Source: Candidatus Thermochlorobacteriaceae bacterium (GTDB lineage Bacteria > Bacteroidota > Chlorobiia > Chlorobiales > Thermochlorobacteraceae). Taken from it: 64,000 nucleotides of DNA. Positions 55,636-64,000 of this stretch are shown one piece after another. The stretch covers positions 113,658 through 177,657 of the forward strand of contig JAJUFC010000006.1 in assembly GCA_029263855.1 (NCBI GenBank). The letters run 5' to 3'. A program made the translations under genes and the position numbers. Positions within the stretch are counted from its first letter, which is position 1, and each line of letters opens with the position of its first letter. The notes beneath the pieces are model-generated. The model was given only the letters and a program-made list of their open reading frames with translations, had not been told where the DNA came from and made no database searches.

Positions 55636-56484
55636 ATGCCTTTATCCATCTCCGATGTGCAGGCGTTTGATTATGAAAAGTGGGCTTCGCGCATACCGAT
55701 ACTCAAAGCGCAGTATGCGTCGGCGCGTCCGTTTGCCCACATCGTCTTGGACGACTTCATCAGCACCGACCTTGCCAAAGAAGCACACGACCGCTTTCCG
55801 AAACCTGATTCAGGCGAGTGGATTCAATACAAACACATCAACGAACAGAAGCTTGGCAAGCGCGACCGCGCCACGATTCCTGACATTCACCTTGCCATTA
55901 TTGACGAACTCAATAGCCGCCGCTTCGTCGAATGGCTCTCTGAACTCACTGGCATTAAAAATTTAATTGCTGACCCCTCGCTTGAAGGCGGTGGCTTGCA
56001 CCAAACTGAGCGCGGCGGCTTTCTGAACATTCACGCTGATTTCACAGCACACCAGCACCAAAAAAACTGGGCGCGGCGTGTGAATGTGCTTCTCTATCTC
56101 AACGAACATTGGCAGGAAGATTACGGTGGACATTTAGAACTTTGGGCGCGCGATATGTCGCGGTGCGAAAAGAAAATTCTCCCGACTTTCAACCGTTGCG
56201 TGATATTCAATACCGATAGCGATTCATATCACGGTCATCCGCACCCGCTCAATACGCAGGAAGGCGAAACGCGCAAATCCATCGCGCTGTATTATTTCAC
56301 CGAAGAATCTTCAATGCCGAGAGCACGCGCAACTGACTATCGCGCTCTGCCAAACGACTCGGTCGGCAAACGACTTGCGATATTTTTTGACAATCTCGCC
56401 TTGCGCGCCTACGACTTTCTCAAACGCCGATTAGGCTTCGACGACAAATTCATCAGCAAAATTTTGAAATCGCTTTCCAAATAA
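55636..56484 (+). CDS. 2-oxoglutarate/Fe(II)-dependent oxygenase
   Basis: 282-residue double-stranded beta-helix oxygenase of the prolyl-hydroxylase-like (2OG-FeII_Oxy) kind. The iron triad is HxD in LNIHADFTAHQ (about residues 133-143) plus a distal His in SYHGHPHPL (about residue 200). The 2-oxoglutarate arginine is in ETRKSIALYYF. The N-terminal HIVLDDFISTDLAKEAHDRFP is typical. The frame open from 55555 runs through the tandem repeat, so the ATG at 55636 is chosen. It lies 27 bases upstream of a glycosyltransferase gene, so its substrate may be a glycan or lipid, which is inference. Confidence 0.87.
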   Translation: MPLSISDVQAFDYEKWASRIPILKAQYASARPFAHIVLDDFISTDLAKEAHDRFPKPDSGEWIQYKHINEQKLGKRDRATIPDIHLAIIDELNSRRFVEWLSELTGIKNLIADPSLEGGGLHQTERGGFLNIHADFTAHQHQKNWARRVNVLLYLNEHWQEDYGGHLELWARDMSRCEKKILPTFNRCVIFNTDSDSYHGHPHPLNTQEGETRKSIALYYFTEESSMPRARATDYRALPNDSVGKRLAIFFDNLALRAYDFLKRRLGFDDKFISKILKSLSK

Positions 56485-56511
56485 TTCATCTATCACTTAC
56501 GCACTTCTTTC

Positions 56512-58089
56512 ATGGACACGCTTCTTTCGGAACTAGCAGATTTGCTTATTTATTTAGCCCTTGCGCTTTACGCGCTTTCAATGGCGGTGATTCTCGTATT
56601 CAGTTTAGGGCAAGTTCACTTGCTTTTTCAATACTTCAAGTCAAAGCAGATTTCCAAGCCCGAGCCGCCGTCGCTTCCCGACAAAGAACTTCCCTTCGTT
56701 ACCGTTCAACTTCCGATTTACAACGAGCTCTACGTTGCCGAACGCTTGCTTCACGCCATAAGCAATTTTGATTATCCCAAAGACAAGTTTGAAATTCATG
56801 TTTTAGACGACAGCACCGACGAGACGTGCGAGATTCTTGCCCGCGCCGTTGAAGCGCTTCGTGCCGACGGCTTTCGGGTTGAACACTTTCACCGCTCGGA
56901 GCGACACGGCTTCAAGGCTGGCGCACTCGCCGACGCACTTCCGAAAGCCAACGGGGCGTTTATCGCTATTTTCGATGCAGATTTTATCCCTCCGAAACAG
57001 TTTTTGCGCGAAACGATTCCGCACTTTTTCACCGATGAAAACATCGGTGTTGTGCAAACACGCTGGGCGCATCTCAATGAAACGGAATCGCTTTTAACCC
57101 AAGTTCAAGCCATGAGTTTGAACGCGCATTTCTCGATTGAGCAAGAGGGCAGAAACAGCGCGGGCTATTTCATCAACTTCAACGGCACGGCGGGCGTGAT
57201 TCGTAAACGCATGATTGAAGATGCGGGCGGTTGGGAAGCAGACACACTCACGGAAGATTTGGATTTGAGTTATCGCGCTCAGTTGAAAGGATGGAAGTTT
57301 AAATTCGTCTCCAACCTCGCCTCGCCAGCAGAATTGCCTTCGGAGATGGCGGCGTTTCGCTCTCAACAGTTTCGTTGGGCGAAAGGCGCGATTCAAACCG
57401 CTGTGAAGCATTTCAGCAAAGTTTGGGAGTCGCAACAGCCCGATGCCGTTAAGTTTCACGCAACCATTCACTTGTGCGCCAACGTCGTTTTTCTCTTTGT
57501 CCTTATTTCAGGCTTGCTGAGCGTGCCGCTGGTCTTTTACAAAAACGAACACATTCATTTGGAACTTTATTTCAATATTCTCGCTATCTCGATGCTTTCG
57601 TTCTTTTGCACAATTTCCTTTTATGCCACTTCCCTGCTCGTCTGCTCCGAAGAACACGGTCAGGACGTTTTCGGAAAACTTCTCACGATTTTTCCCGCCT
57701 TTATCGCCTTTTCAATGGGCATGAGCCTGCATAACTCAATCGCCGTGATTGAGGGATTGACGGGCAAACGCTCGCCATTTGTTCGCACGCCGAAGTTCGG
57801 AAACCACACGCAACACGCTGCGTGGCTTCACAAAAAGTATGCAACGGAAAAACTCGCACCGCTTACGCTTGTAGAAGGCGCGCTCGCGCTCTATTTTCTC
57901 GTCGGAATTTTGATTTCGTTGGATTTTGGAGAAGTAAGTCTGCTTCCATTCCATTGCCTTTTTGCAACAGGCTTCAGCATGACATTTTGGTATTCAGTCT
58001 ACCACACGAAAATTTTACCCTCCGAAGAGCGTTTTGCTAAGTGGGTGAAATGGTTTTTGAGCCAAACCTCTTCTGCGCGAGGCGTTTAG
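56512..58089 (+). CDS. Membrane glycosyltransferase family 2 (cellulose-synthase-like)
   Basis: 525 residues. An N-terminal membrane segment is followed by a GT-A domain with the processive-type D,D,D,QxxRW signature: DDSTD (about residue 104), FDADFIPP (about residue 155), TEDLDLSYR (about residue 246) and QQFRWAKGA (about residue 284). Three or four C-terminal transmembrane helices follow. Such enzymes polymerise or transfer sugars from nucleotide donors across the membrane. It resembles CESA_CaSu_A2-type beta-mannosyl/glucosyl transferases. The product is unknown. Probably co-transcribed with the 2OG oxygenase gene. Confidence 0.87.
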   Translation: MDTLLSELADLLIYLALALYALSMAVILVFSLGQVHLLFQYFKSKQISKPEPPSLPDKELPFVTVQLPIYNELYVAERLLHAISNFDYPKDKFEIHVLDDSTDETCEILARAVEALRADGFRVEHFHRSERHGFKAGALADALPKANGAFIAIFDADFIPPKQFLRETIPHFFTDENIGVVQTRWAHLNETESLLTQVQAMSLNAHFSIEQEGRNSAGYFINFNGTAGVIRKRMIEDAGGWEADTLTEDLDLSYRAQLKGWKFKFVSNLASPAELPSEMAAFRSQQFRWAKGAIQTAVKHFSKVWESQQPDAVKFHATIHLCANVVFLFVLISGLLSVPLVFYKNEHIHLELYFNILAISMLSFFCTISFYATSLLVCSEEHGQDVFGKLLTIFPAFIAFSMGMSLHNSIAVIEGLTGKRSPFVRTPKFGNHTQHAAWLHKKYATEKLAPLTLVEGALALYFLVGILISLDFGEVSLLPFHCLFATGFSMTFWYSVYHTKILPSEERFAKWVKWFLSQTSSARGV

Positions 58090-58101
58090 AAGTTGTAGAT
58101 A

Positions 58102-58710
58102 CTAAATTCTTGAAAGCAGTTTGAACTGCGAGTTATCAATCGCGCCGGCAAAGTCTCCACCATTCAGCACGCCTTTCAAGACAATAAAGTGCGCGACTTC
58201 AATGGGATAGACATTCACGAAAAAATCTCGAATTTTTGCTTCCGACGGTCGACTGTTCACCCAACGGAAATACCCTTCGCCTGCTTCATACTCGAGCGTC
58301 ATGGCTAAACGCACGACATCGTTTTGCGTTGAATTTGGTCCGAGCGTGCCGACACGCGGGTCGGGTTGCGCGGCATCGAGGTTCACTTCGGCTTGTCCGA
58401 ACTCGCGCAAGAGTCGATTCAAATCGGCGAAATGCCCCTGATGATGCCCAACAAAGCGAAGCGCGGCATCGAGAATGGCTTGACTGGTAATCAGTCCCGA
58501 CGCGGCGGCGGCTTGATACGACTTAATCGCGACCGCTTCCATTTGCGCGCCTTCACGCACGAAAGAGAGGTCATTTTCCAAACTTCCAACGCTTTCCGTC
58601 GGAGAGGTATTGCACGCGCTCAAAAGCGTTGAGCCTACAAGCGTTGAGCCGATTGCAGTTGCCGAGAGTCCAACGAGTGAGGTTGATTTCAAAAAATTGC
58701 GTCGATTCAT
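58102..58710 (-). CDS. Tat-exported ferritin-like lipoprotein
   Basis: 202 residues. A twin-arginine signal (NRRNFLKSTSLVG) is followed by a lipobox ending at Cys33 (TLLSAC), so it is exported folded and lipid-anchored. The mature part is a four-helix ferritin-like domain with acidic residues and histidines in the expected helices (EAVAIKSYQAAA, FVGHHQGHFADLNRLL, TLEYEAGEGYF, YPIEVAHFIVLKG). Relatives are sometimes called DUF4439/ferritin-like. Export with the metal already in place fits the Tat route. Last gene of a four-gene operon, 16 bases after the barrel gene. Confidence 0.85.
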   Translation of the reverse strand: MNRRNFLKSTSLVGLSATAIGSTLVGSTLLSACNTSPTESVGSLENDLSFVREGAQMEAVAIKSYQAAAASGLITSQAILDAALRFVGHHQGHFADLNRLLREFGQAEVNLDAAQPDPRVGTLGPNSTQNDVVRLAMTLEYEAGEGYFRWVNSRPSEAKIRDFFVNVYPIEVAHFIVLKGVLNGGDFAGAIDNSQFKLLSRI

Positions 58711-58726
58711 GGCTTATATGTTTTGG

Positions 58727-59947
58727 TTAGAAGAGAACGATGAGCAAGGTTCGAACTGTCCAATCGTTTGGGTCTAAACGGCGGTCGCCGTCGGTGCGTT
58801 GGTCGGAATAGGTCGTGCGCAGAAGCACGTTGCGAGAAAGTTTGTAGCCTGCGGCAACCGAAAGCCGCGTTACGCCCTTATCCCAATAGGTTCGTGCTTT
58901 TGTTATCGGGTCGTTGAATGGTTCAAAGGCAATACGCTCGGCGCGAAAGGCAAGGTAGCTGCCTGTCAAAAACGGTGGCTCAATTTTGAAATCTACGTAT
59001 CCGCCCAAGTTCGTTAGCGCGTATTCTTGCAGTTTTGAGCTGCCTACATTCACGCGCACGAATTGCCCATTTGCAAACTTCGGCACATTCCACCTCGACC
59101 ACATCACTTCGCCTGAGAGTTCAAACCACAAGTAAGAAAAAATGAAGTCCGTTCCGATAAGCATCTGCCGATATTGCTCGAGTGGATTATTTTCGCGCAC
59201 GCGCTGATTGAGGGTATCAAGGTTCAAAAAACTACCATAAGAAACCGAGAAGCCCTGTTGCCACCACATCGCGGGCTGAACGCCGATACGCCCCACGATG
59301 CCTGCATTGGCAAGGTTTGTATTCGGAAGCGTCGAGGCGAGCGCGGCGTTGGCGATGGCGACTTCGACATTGACTCGATTTGGAACGACAATCCAATTAA
59401 ACGACGCGCCCGTAACATATGCGCCGAAATACGCGGTCGTTACGCCCACGTCGGTTCTGCCGTCGTCATAAACGCCTGCGTTTCCCGCAATCGGCCAGAA
59501 CCCGCGCCGTTCCGAGATATTGATGAAATAGCCATACATAAGCGGCGCGGCGGCGAACAAATTTTGGCTGAGCAGTTGGCGACGCGCATACAATCCAAAC
59601 GGCGAAATCATCCGCCCTGCCGAAAAGCTCAGGCGCGTATTCGGCTCGTATGTTATGGCGGCAAGCGTGATGCGCGGCTGATTCAAACGCCCTGTCCCCC
59701 AAATGTCTAACTGCACGCGCGCATTGAAACTCCACTTCTCTGCCAGTTCCGAAAAGAAGAACAAGTTGAATTGATTGATAACGGCGTGCGGATAGCGGAA
59801 CTCATTTGGAATTTCATTGGTGATGAAATTGGATTCGCTTCCGCCCGCTCGGAACTCAAAATCGAGCTCTCCGCTCACTTGGGTGCTTTGAGCGAGTAAC
59901 CCCGTCGTGAAGAAGAGGGCGAACAAAGCAAGTATGCGTTTTTTCAT
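58727..59947 (-). CDS. Outer-membrane beta-barrel protein, porin-like
   Basis: 406 residues with signal peptide (MKKRILALFALFFTTGLLAQ) and alternating beta-strand sequence throughout. It ends in the aromatic C-terminal residue of a barrel (TVRTLLIVLF). Contains RMISPFGLYARRQLL, a motif frequent in phosphate-selective-porin-like and other substrate-specific porins. Between the cyclase and ferritin-like genes, with gaps of 9 and 16 bases. The substrate is unknown; a metal complex is a guess from the neighbours. Confidence 0.78.
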   Translation of the reverse strand: MKKRILALFALFFTTGLLAQSTQVSGELDFEFRAGGSESNFITNEIPNEFRYPHAVINQFNLFFFSELAEKWSFNARVQLDIWGTGRLNQPRITLAAITYEPNTRLSFSAGRMISPFGLYARRQLLSQNLFAAAPLMYGYFINISERRGFWPIAGNAGVYDDGRTDVGVTTAYFGAYVTGASFNWIVVPNRVNVEVAIANAALASTLPNTNLANAGIVGRIGVQPAMWWQQGFSVSYGSFLNLDTLNQRVRENNPLEQYRQMLIGTDFIFSYLWFELSGEVMWSRWNVPKFANGQFVRVNVGSSKLQEYALTNLGGYVDFKIEPPFLTGSYLAFRAERIAFEPFNDPITKARTYWDKGVTRLSVAAGYKLSRNVLLRTTYSDQRTDGDRRLDPNDWTVRTLLIVLF

Positions 59948-59956
59948 GGCTTGGTT

Positions 59957-61681
59957 TTATTTGGCGTTGTTGTAGGTGATTTCAGCAATCTCGAGCGCGT
60001 TTGAAAATCCTTTGAAGTTCATCGGTTTCACTTGTGAGATGTGGAACTTATGTTGAAGCGAGAAGAGATCGATCAAATCTTTGCGCACGAGAATTTTTCC
60101 CGCGTCCGCGCTTGAGCAAAGGCGTGCGCCGAGATTGACGGCGGCACCGATGACGGTGTAGTCGCGTCGGTCTTCTGCGCCCATGTTGCCGAGCACCATC
60201 GTGCCGTAATTGATACCGATGCCGATATAAACAGGCGCGGGGTCGCGCTTTTGTTCTTCATCGGCGCGTTTTTGAATGGCAATCGCACATTCAATTGCGC
60301 GCTCTAAGGCATCTTTTCCCGCAAAAAGTGCGACCATTTCATCGCCGACGAACTTATCGACCGAGCCGCCATATTCACTTACTAACTTTGCCTGAAAGCC
60401 CAAATAGCGATTGAGCATATCGATGACCGATTCAGGCGGACGCTTTTCGCTGAACGATGTAAATCCCCGAATGTCGCTGAACAGCACGGCGAGTTCTTGC
60501 CGTGTGCCGCCAAGCATGGATTCCGCACCCGATTCCGAGACGCGCTTAACCATCTCGATTGTGTGGCTTCCAACATATTTTGATAGCTCGAACCGCTCAC
60601 GCAATCCTACAATCATTTCGTTGAAGTTTTCGGCAAGTTGTCCGATTTCATCTCTTGTTTTCGGCTCAACCGAGATGCTCAAATTTCCACTTTTCACCTC
60701 TTTCATCGCACCGGCAAGCTCCAGCACCGGCTTTGAAAAGAATCGTCCTGCCAGAATCGCGAGTGCAATCGTGAGAAGCAAACTGACCAAAGCAAAGAGC
60801 AAGATGTTGCGTTGCAAGACACCAATAATGCGCAGTTCAGTTGATTTCGGAACAAGCACCAATAGCCACGCAGGCTCGCTTTTTCCAAACGGCGTCAGAT
60901 ACGCAAAGACTTCCACCCCGCCAATAGCGGCTTCGAACACTTCGCTCGCTTTGCCCGTCATGCTGACGCGCTGAATTTCCTTTTCCTTTTCGTCGACGAA
61001 TTTTCCCAAATCAAATTCGCTCAATGCCGAATCGGTGCGCAGTATCAATTTTTTTCCGAGATAAAAATAAAATTGCGCGGAGGAGTTGCCTTTCAAATCC
61101 AGCGCATCAACAATGGTGAATTTCGTGCCGAGCGTAACCGTGCCAATCAGCACGCTTTGATTGACGAGAATCGGCGCAGAGGCAACTTGATAGACTTCAT
61201 CGTTGAGTGCCCACAGTTCAGGCAAGTCGGTTTGCTCTTCGTTCTTTCCTTCTAAGACGTCTTTAATGCTTTGTCGCGCCGAAAGGTCGTTACCGTAGTT
61301 TTTCGGGTTGGCGAAGTCGGCGAGCAAAATGCCATTGCGATTCGTTACGATGAAAAGGTCTATCGGCGCAAGGTTGGCGAATTCCCGCACGGATTGTAGC
61401 ACGGTTTGATGAAAGATGTCGGAAACAGAATCTTTGGCCAAATCCACATTGGCTTTGAAGGCAGGGTCTTGTCCGATAATCGTTGCCACATCGACCAAGC
61501 GGTCGTAGCGCAGGCGTCTTTCTTTTTGTAATACTTTTTGTGTTTGATTGAAATCAAAAACGATTTTTTCTTTGACGGTTTCAGTTACAGTCACGCTGAC
61601 CGCATAAAGAACGGCGACCAAGACGAGCGTGGTCAATCCAGCAAGGAGGAGAAAGAGTTTGGCTTGGATGTTCAGGCGCAT
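59957..61681 (-). CDS. Transmembrane sensor adenylate cyclase
   Basis: 574 residues with the layout TM helix (residues 8-30), periplasmic sensor of about 240 residues (Cache-like), second TM (about 288-310), HAMP (KPVLELAGAMKEVKSGNLS) and class III cyclase domain. The catalytic set is complete: metal-binding Asp in LFSDIRGFTSF and in FVGDEMVALFAG, purine-contacting Lys just before (DKFVGD) and Thr in YTVIGAAVN, and transition-state Asn and Arg (VNLGAR). The Lys/Thr pair is the adenylate-cyclase type. It starts 5 bases after the cupredoxin gene, so it probably reports a periplasmic signal handled by that protein. Confidence 0.9.
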   Translation of the reverse strand: MRLNIQAKLFLLLAGLTTLVLVAVLYAVSVTVTETVKEKIVFDFNQTQKVLQKERRLRYDRLVDVATIIGQDPAFKANVDLAKDSVSDIFHQTVLQSVREFANLAPIDLFIVTNRNGILLADFANPKNYGNDLSARQSIKDVLEGKNEEQTDLPELWALNDEVYQVASAPILVNQSVLIGTVTLGTKFTIVDALDLKGNSSAQFYFYLGKKLILRTDSALSEFDLGKFVDEKEKEIQRVSMTGKASEVFEAAIGGVEVFAYLTPFGKSEPAWLLVLVPKSTELRIIGVLQRNILLFALVSLLLTIALAILAGRFFSKPVLELAGAMKEVKSGNLSISVEPKTRDEIGQLAENFNEMIVGLRERFELSKYVGSHTIEMVKRVSESGAESMLGGTRQELAVLFSDIRGFTSFSEKRPPESVIDMLNRYLGFQAKLVSEYGGSVDKFVGDEMVALFAGKDALERAIECAIAIQKRADEEQKRDPAPVYIGIGINYGTMVLGNMGAEDRRDYTVIGAAVNLGARLCSSADAGKILVRKDLIDLFSLQHKFHISQVKPMNFKGFSNALEIAEITYNNAK

Positions 61682-61686
61682 GATGG

Positions 61687-62391
61687 TTATCTCGAGAGTG
61701 TGAAGTCTTTTTCAACAGAGCCTTTGAGTTCCACTCGTTCTACGACGGGCATCAGGTCGGGGTGATAAACGCGAACTTCGTAGCGTCCTTCGGGCAAATC
61801 TTTAAGCACATAATTTCCGTTGGCATCTGGCTTAGTGAAGTAAGGCGTATCGAGGCTTAAAATGACCGCATTCATTTGCGTGTGAATGTCGCAGAAGAGT
61901 TTCACTTCACCGAGTCCTTCAATTTTTCGCTCGCCGATTTTCTTTTGCACGACTTCGCCGCGCGTTCTTCTTCCGATGTTGAATTGATTGCCAGGCGTGA
62001 GGCTAAAAACGTTGTGATAAAACGGGTCATTATTGACGAATTGAACCACTGTGCCTTGCGTAACAGGCAAGACGCGCGGAATGAACGTGGCATCGCGCTG
62101 GTCAATCGTTCGGTTTTTCGTGAGCGGTTGCAATTTTGGTTTGAACGAAAGCGGGTGCGCACTCACCACCACATCAGCGTAAGCAGAGCCCGACATTGTT
62201 TTTGATTCGATTGGTTTTTCAGGCGCAAGCCGATTGCGGTAGGCTTGTCCGCGCGCTAAGCGTTGCGTTGTGCTTGAAGCGGAAAGCGTAATCGTGCCGC
62301 TCAGTTCCGCAGTTTGCGCCAACAAAGCGGGTGCGACAGACAAAAAAAATAGCACCAAAGTCGACGTGTGTTGTAAAAAGTTCGGTTTCAT
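61687..62391 (-). CDS. Cupredoxin-like blue copper protein with regulatory beta-sandwich
   Basis: 234 residues with a signal peptide (STLVLFFLSVAPALLAQ). The cupredoxin copper site is visible: His in NNDPFYHNVFS, then Cys, His and Met in LFCDIHTQMNAV, the blue-copper His/Cys/His/Met set. The C-terminal 65 residues form a carboxypeptidase-regulatory-like sandwich (ANGNYVLKDLPEGRYEVRVYHPD). Similar proteins are annotated as methylamine-utilisation or plastocyanin-like proteins. First gene of the operon with the cyclase, barrel and ferritin-like genes. It faces the periplasm, so it could carry electrons or present copper to the cyclase sensor. Confidence 0.83.
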   Translation of the reverse strand: MKPNFLQHTSTLVLFFLSVAPALLAQTAELSGTITLSASSTTQRLARGQAYRNRLAPEKPIESKTMSGSAYADVVVSAHPLSFKPKLQPLTKNRTIDQRDATFIPRVLPVTQGTVVQFVNNDPFYHNVFSLTPGNQFNIGRRTRGEVVQKKIGERKIEGLGEVKLFCDIHTQMNAVILSLDTPYFTKPDANGNYVLKDLPEGRYEVRVYHPDLMPVVERVELKGSVEKDFTLSR

Positions 62392-62480
62392 TTCTTACGT
62401 TTGTGTTTTGTTTCTCAAAATCGGCTTTAAGCAAACTAGAAGTAAATTTTATAAAGTTATCATTCAATTCTGAAACTACT

Positions 62481-63755
62481 ATGCCTGAAATCACCGCTTT
62501 TCACGGAATCACTTACAACCCTGCTAAAATTTCTCGATTCGATGATGTGCTTTGCCCGCCTTACGATGTGATTCCTTCCGCGATGCAAGACAATCTTTAT
62601 GCCAAATCTGAATTCAACGCCGTGCGCTTGGAATTGCCGAAAGAAGAAAACAAATATGATGCCGCCGCAGAACGGCTCAACACTTGGCTTTCCACAGGCG
62701 TACTGCACCAAGATTCAAAGGAAGCGATTTATCCTTACCACCAAGCTTTCACCACGAAAGACGGCAAAACCTACACGCGCAAAGGCTTTATCGCTCGTTG
62801 CCGTTTGTATGAATTTGACAAAGGCGTCGTGCTTCCGCATGAAAAAACGCTTTCAGGTCCGAAAAAAGACCGCCTGCAACTCTTCATCAAAACGGGGGCA
62901 AACATCAGTCCGATTTTCGGGCTGTATAGCGATAAAGAAAAAGTCGCGGACAAAGCCCTCGACGATTTTACGACTACGCACGCGCCCTTTATCGACGCCA
63001 TGGATTACCAGCACACGCGCAACCTTGTTTGGCGATGCGACGATAGCACCATCATTGAGCAGGTCAAATCCGCCTTGCGCGATAAACAACTCTTCATTGC
63101 CGACGGGCATCATCGCTATGAAACCGCCATCAATTACCGAAACTTGCGCATGTCCGAAAACCCCAATCACACAGGCAACGAGCCTTACAACTTCATCATG
63201 ATGTTCATCACGAATATGTTCGATGAAGGGCTTGTGGTTTTTCCGACGCATCGGCTTGTGCATCACCTCGAACACTTTAACCTTAACGGCTTGCTCGAGA
63301 ATCTCAATCCGTATTTCGGCATTCAAGAACTTTCAGAGAACAAGAAGTTGAAAGAGTTTCTCGCGCTCTATCCGCACGGCGCGTTTGGACTTGTGGCAAA
63401 GGATAAAATTTTCGGCATTCATTTAGCGTCCGACCTTGATAAAGCCATTCCCGATGCCATGCCAAAAGAAATGAAGTCGCTCGATGTGGTTTTGCTTCAT
63501 CATCTCATCATCGGGAAAATGCTTGGCATTTCACAAGAAGCGCAAGCCTTGCAAACGAATCTGAATTATTCCAAAGATTTTGACGAAGTATTTGAGAAAG
63601 TTCAACGTGGCGAGGCGCAACTTGGATTTGTGATGAATCCGACGAGCGTTCAAGAGGTTGAAGCGGTTTCGAAAATCGGCGAAGTGATGCCCCAAAAGTC
63701 GACCTTTTTCTATCCGAAAGTGCTGACGGGTGTTGTTATCAATCGGATTGTTTGA
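62481..63755 (+). CDS. DUF1015 family protein
   Basis: 424 residues of the DUF1015 family, widespread in bacteria and archaea, with function not established as far as I know. The family hallmarks are visible: an N-terminal CPPYDVIPSAMQ, VLPHEKTLSGPKKDRLQLF, an IADGHHRYETAINYR central motif (about residues 205-219), and a C-terminal region with FVMNPTSVQEVEAV. No signal peptide. The ATG at 62481 starts the family N-terminus; the frame open from 62331 is a shadow of the divergent cupredoxin gene. Confidence 0.88.
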   Translation: MPEITAFHGITYNPAKISRFDDVLCPPYDVIPSAMQDNLYAKSEFNAVRLELPKEENKYDAAAERLNTWLSTGVLHQDSKEAIYPYHQAFTTKDGKTYTRKGFIARCRLYEFDKGVVLPHEKTLSGPKKDRLQLFIKTGANISPIFGLYSDKEKVADKALDDFTTTHAPFIDAMDYQHTRNLVWRCDDSTIIEQVKSALRDKQLFIADGHHRYETAINYRNLRMSENPNHTGNEPYNFIMMFITNMFDEGLVVFPTHRLVHHLEHFNLNGLLENLNPYFGIQELSENKKLKEFLALYPHGAFGLVAKDKIFGIHLASDLDKAIPDAMPKEMKSLDVVLLHHLIIGKMLGISQEAQALQTNLNYSKDFDEVFEKVQRGEAQLGFVMNPTSVQEVEAVSKIGEVMPQKSTFFYPKVLTGVVINRIV

Positions 63756-63793
63756 TTTTTTTTTCATCATTCCGAGCCGCGTGAGCACTCCAA

Positions 63794-63820
63794 TAAAAAA
63801 GGGCAGGTCTCAGCCTGCCC
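63794..63820 (-). terminator. Rho-independent terminator of the T9SS gene at the window end
   Basis: On the minus strand GGGCAGG, loop CTGAGA, CCTGCCC, then a T-rich run, about 27 bases after the stop at 63848. Confidence 0.8.
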
Positions 63821-63847
63821 CAAAACTTCTTGCATATCGTCGTAATC

Positions 63848-64000
63848 TTACTTCACCAACATCATCTTGCGCGTTTCCACAAATTCTCCGGCTTGCAACC
63901 GATAAAAATACATTCCGCTTGACAACCGCGCCGCATTGAACGGCACGCTGTAACTGCCCGCTTCTTGCCGTCCATTCACCAATGTCGCCACTTCTTTGCC
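63848..64000 (-). CDS. C-terminus of another T9SS cargo protein (partial)
   Basis: The last 50 codons of a gene that begins outside the window. The reading is [19 protein letters not shown], then [18 protein letters not shown], ending KMMLVK, nearly the same sorting-domain ending as the protein encoded at 41026-43740. It shows at least two or three T9SS cargoes in 64 kb. Confidence 0.85.
   Translation of the reverse strand, partial: GKEVATLVNGRQEAGSYSVPFNAARLSSGMYFYRLQAGEFVETRKMMLVK

Overview
The window looks like a chromosomal segment from a Gram-negative member of the Bacteroidota/Chlorobi (FCB) group. I infer a non-phototrophic or facultatively aerobic Chlorobi/Ignavibacteria-type bacterium (Chloroherpeton- or Thermochlorobacter-like), but I cannot fix the genus. 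The evidence is type IX secretion (T9SS) sorting domains of the [17 protein letters not shown] type, a PorV/PorQ-like barrel, TonB receptors with N-terminal carboxypeptidase-regulatory domains, HmuY, DUF6607 and DUF6580 proteins, and a pyruvoyl-dependent arginine decarboxylase. Exported superoxide dismutase and ergothioneine genes argue for exposure to oxygen. I found no tRNA, rRNA, CRISPR array, prophage or transposase. Base composition is fairly even.

Layout. 0-10 kb: aspS, a Tat/lipoprotein superoxide dismutase, a lone MlaE-type permease, an exported glycosidase, an orphan NuoI-like ferredoxin, ComEC with a degenerate C-terminal domain, and a glutaryl-CoA dehydrogenase-like enzyme. 10-17 kb: an RGG/RRM RNA-binding protein, an orphan LolD-like ATPase, HtrA, HemL, a TPR protein, 5-formyl-THF cyclo-ligase, an FAH-family hydrolase and a lipoprotein. 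17-22 kb: a surface lipoprotein paired with a TonB receptor. 22-24.7 kb: a three-gene operon matching the mycobacterial Rv3806c-Rv3807c-DprE1 route to polyprenyl-phosphate ribose/arabinose. 24.8-30.7 kb: a heme/iron locus (cyclic-nucleotide-binding-like protein, TonB receptor, membrane protein, HmuY, DUF6607, flavodoxin) behind a Fur-like 7-1-7 inverted repeat. This locus is visibly damaged: there is an in-frame stop in the receptor signal peptide, a frameshift in the membrane gene, and a decayed Fic/Doc toxin-antitoxin pair lodged inside it.

30.7-37.3 kb: pyruvoyl arginine decarboxylase, tyrS, ferrochelatase, a DUF6580 membrane protein, two small unknowns, a GT9 glycosyltransferase and a frameshifted FkbM methyltransferase. 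37.3-52.3 kb: one long minus-strand surface/sugar locus, in order of transcription a TonB receptor, a giant T9SS cargo, a PorV/Q-like barrel, a second T9SS cargo, then a sugar ABC importer (binding lipoprotein, MalF-like, MalG-like). A 422-bp cassette with 23-bp inverted repeats and a four-helix-bundle (S23/IVP) gene sits between the two permease genes.

52.7-58.1 kb: DoxX, egtD and egtB (ergothioneine), then a 2OG-Fe(II) oxygenase and a GT2 glycosyltransferase. 58.1-62.4 kb: a tight four-gene operon of unknown purpose (cupredoxin, membrane adenylate cyclase with a periplasmic sensor, outer-membrane barrel, Tat-exported ferritin-like lipoprotein). I think this is the best candidate for an undescribed system. 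The window ends with a DUF1015 protein and the C-terminus of another T9SS cargo.
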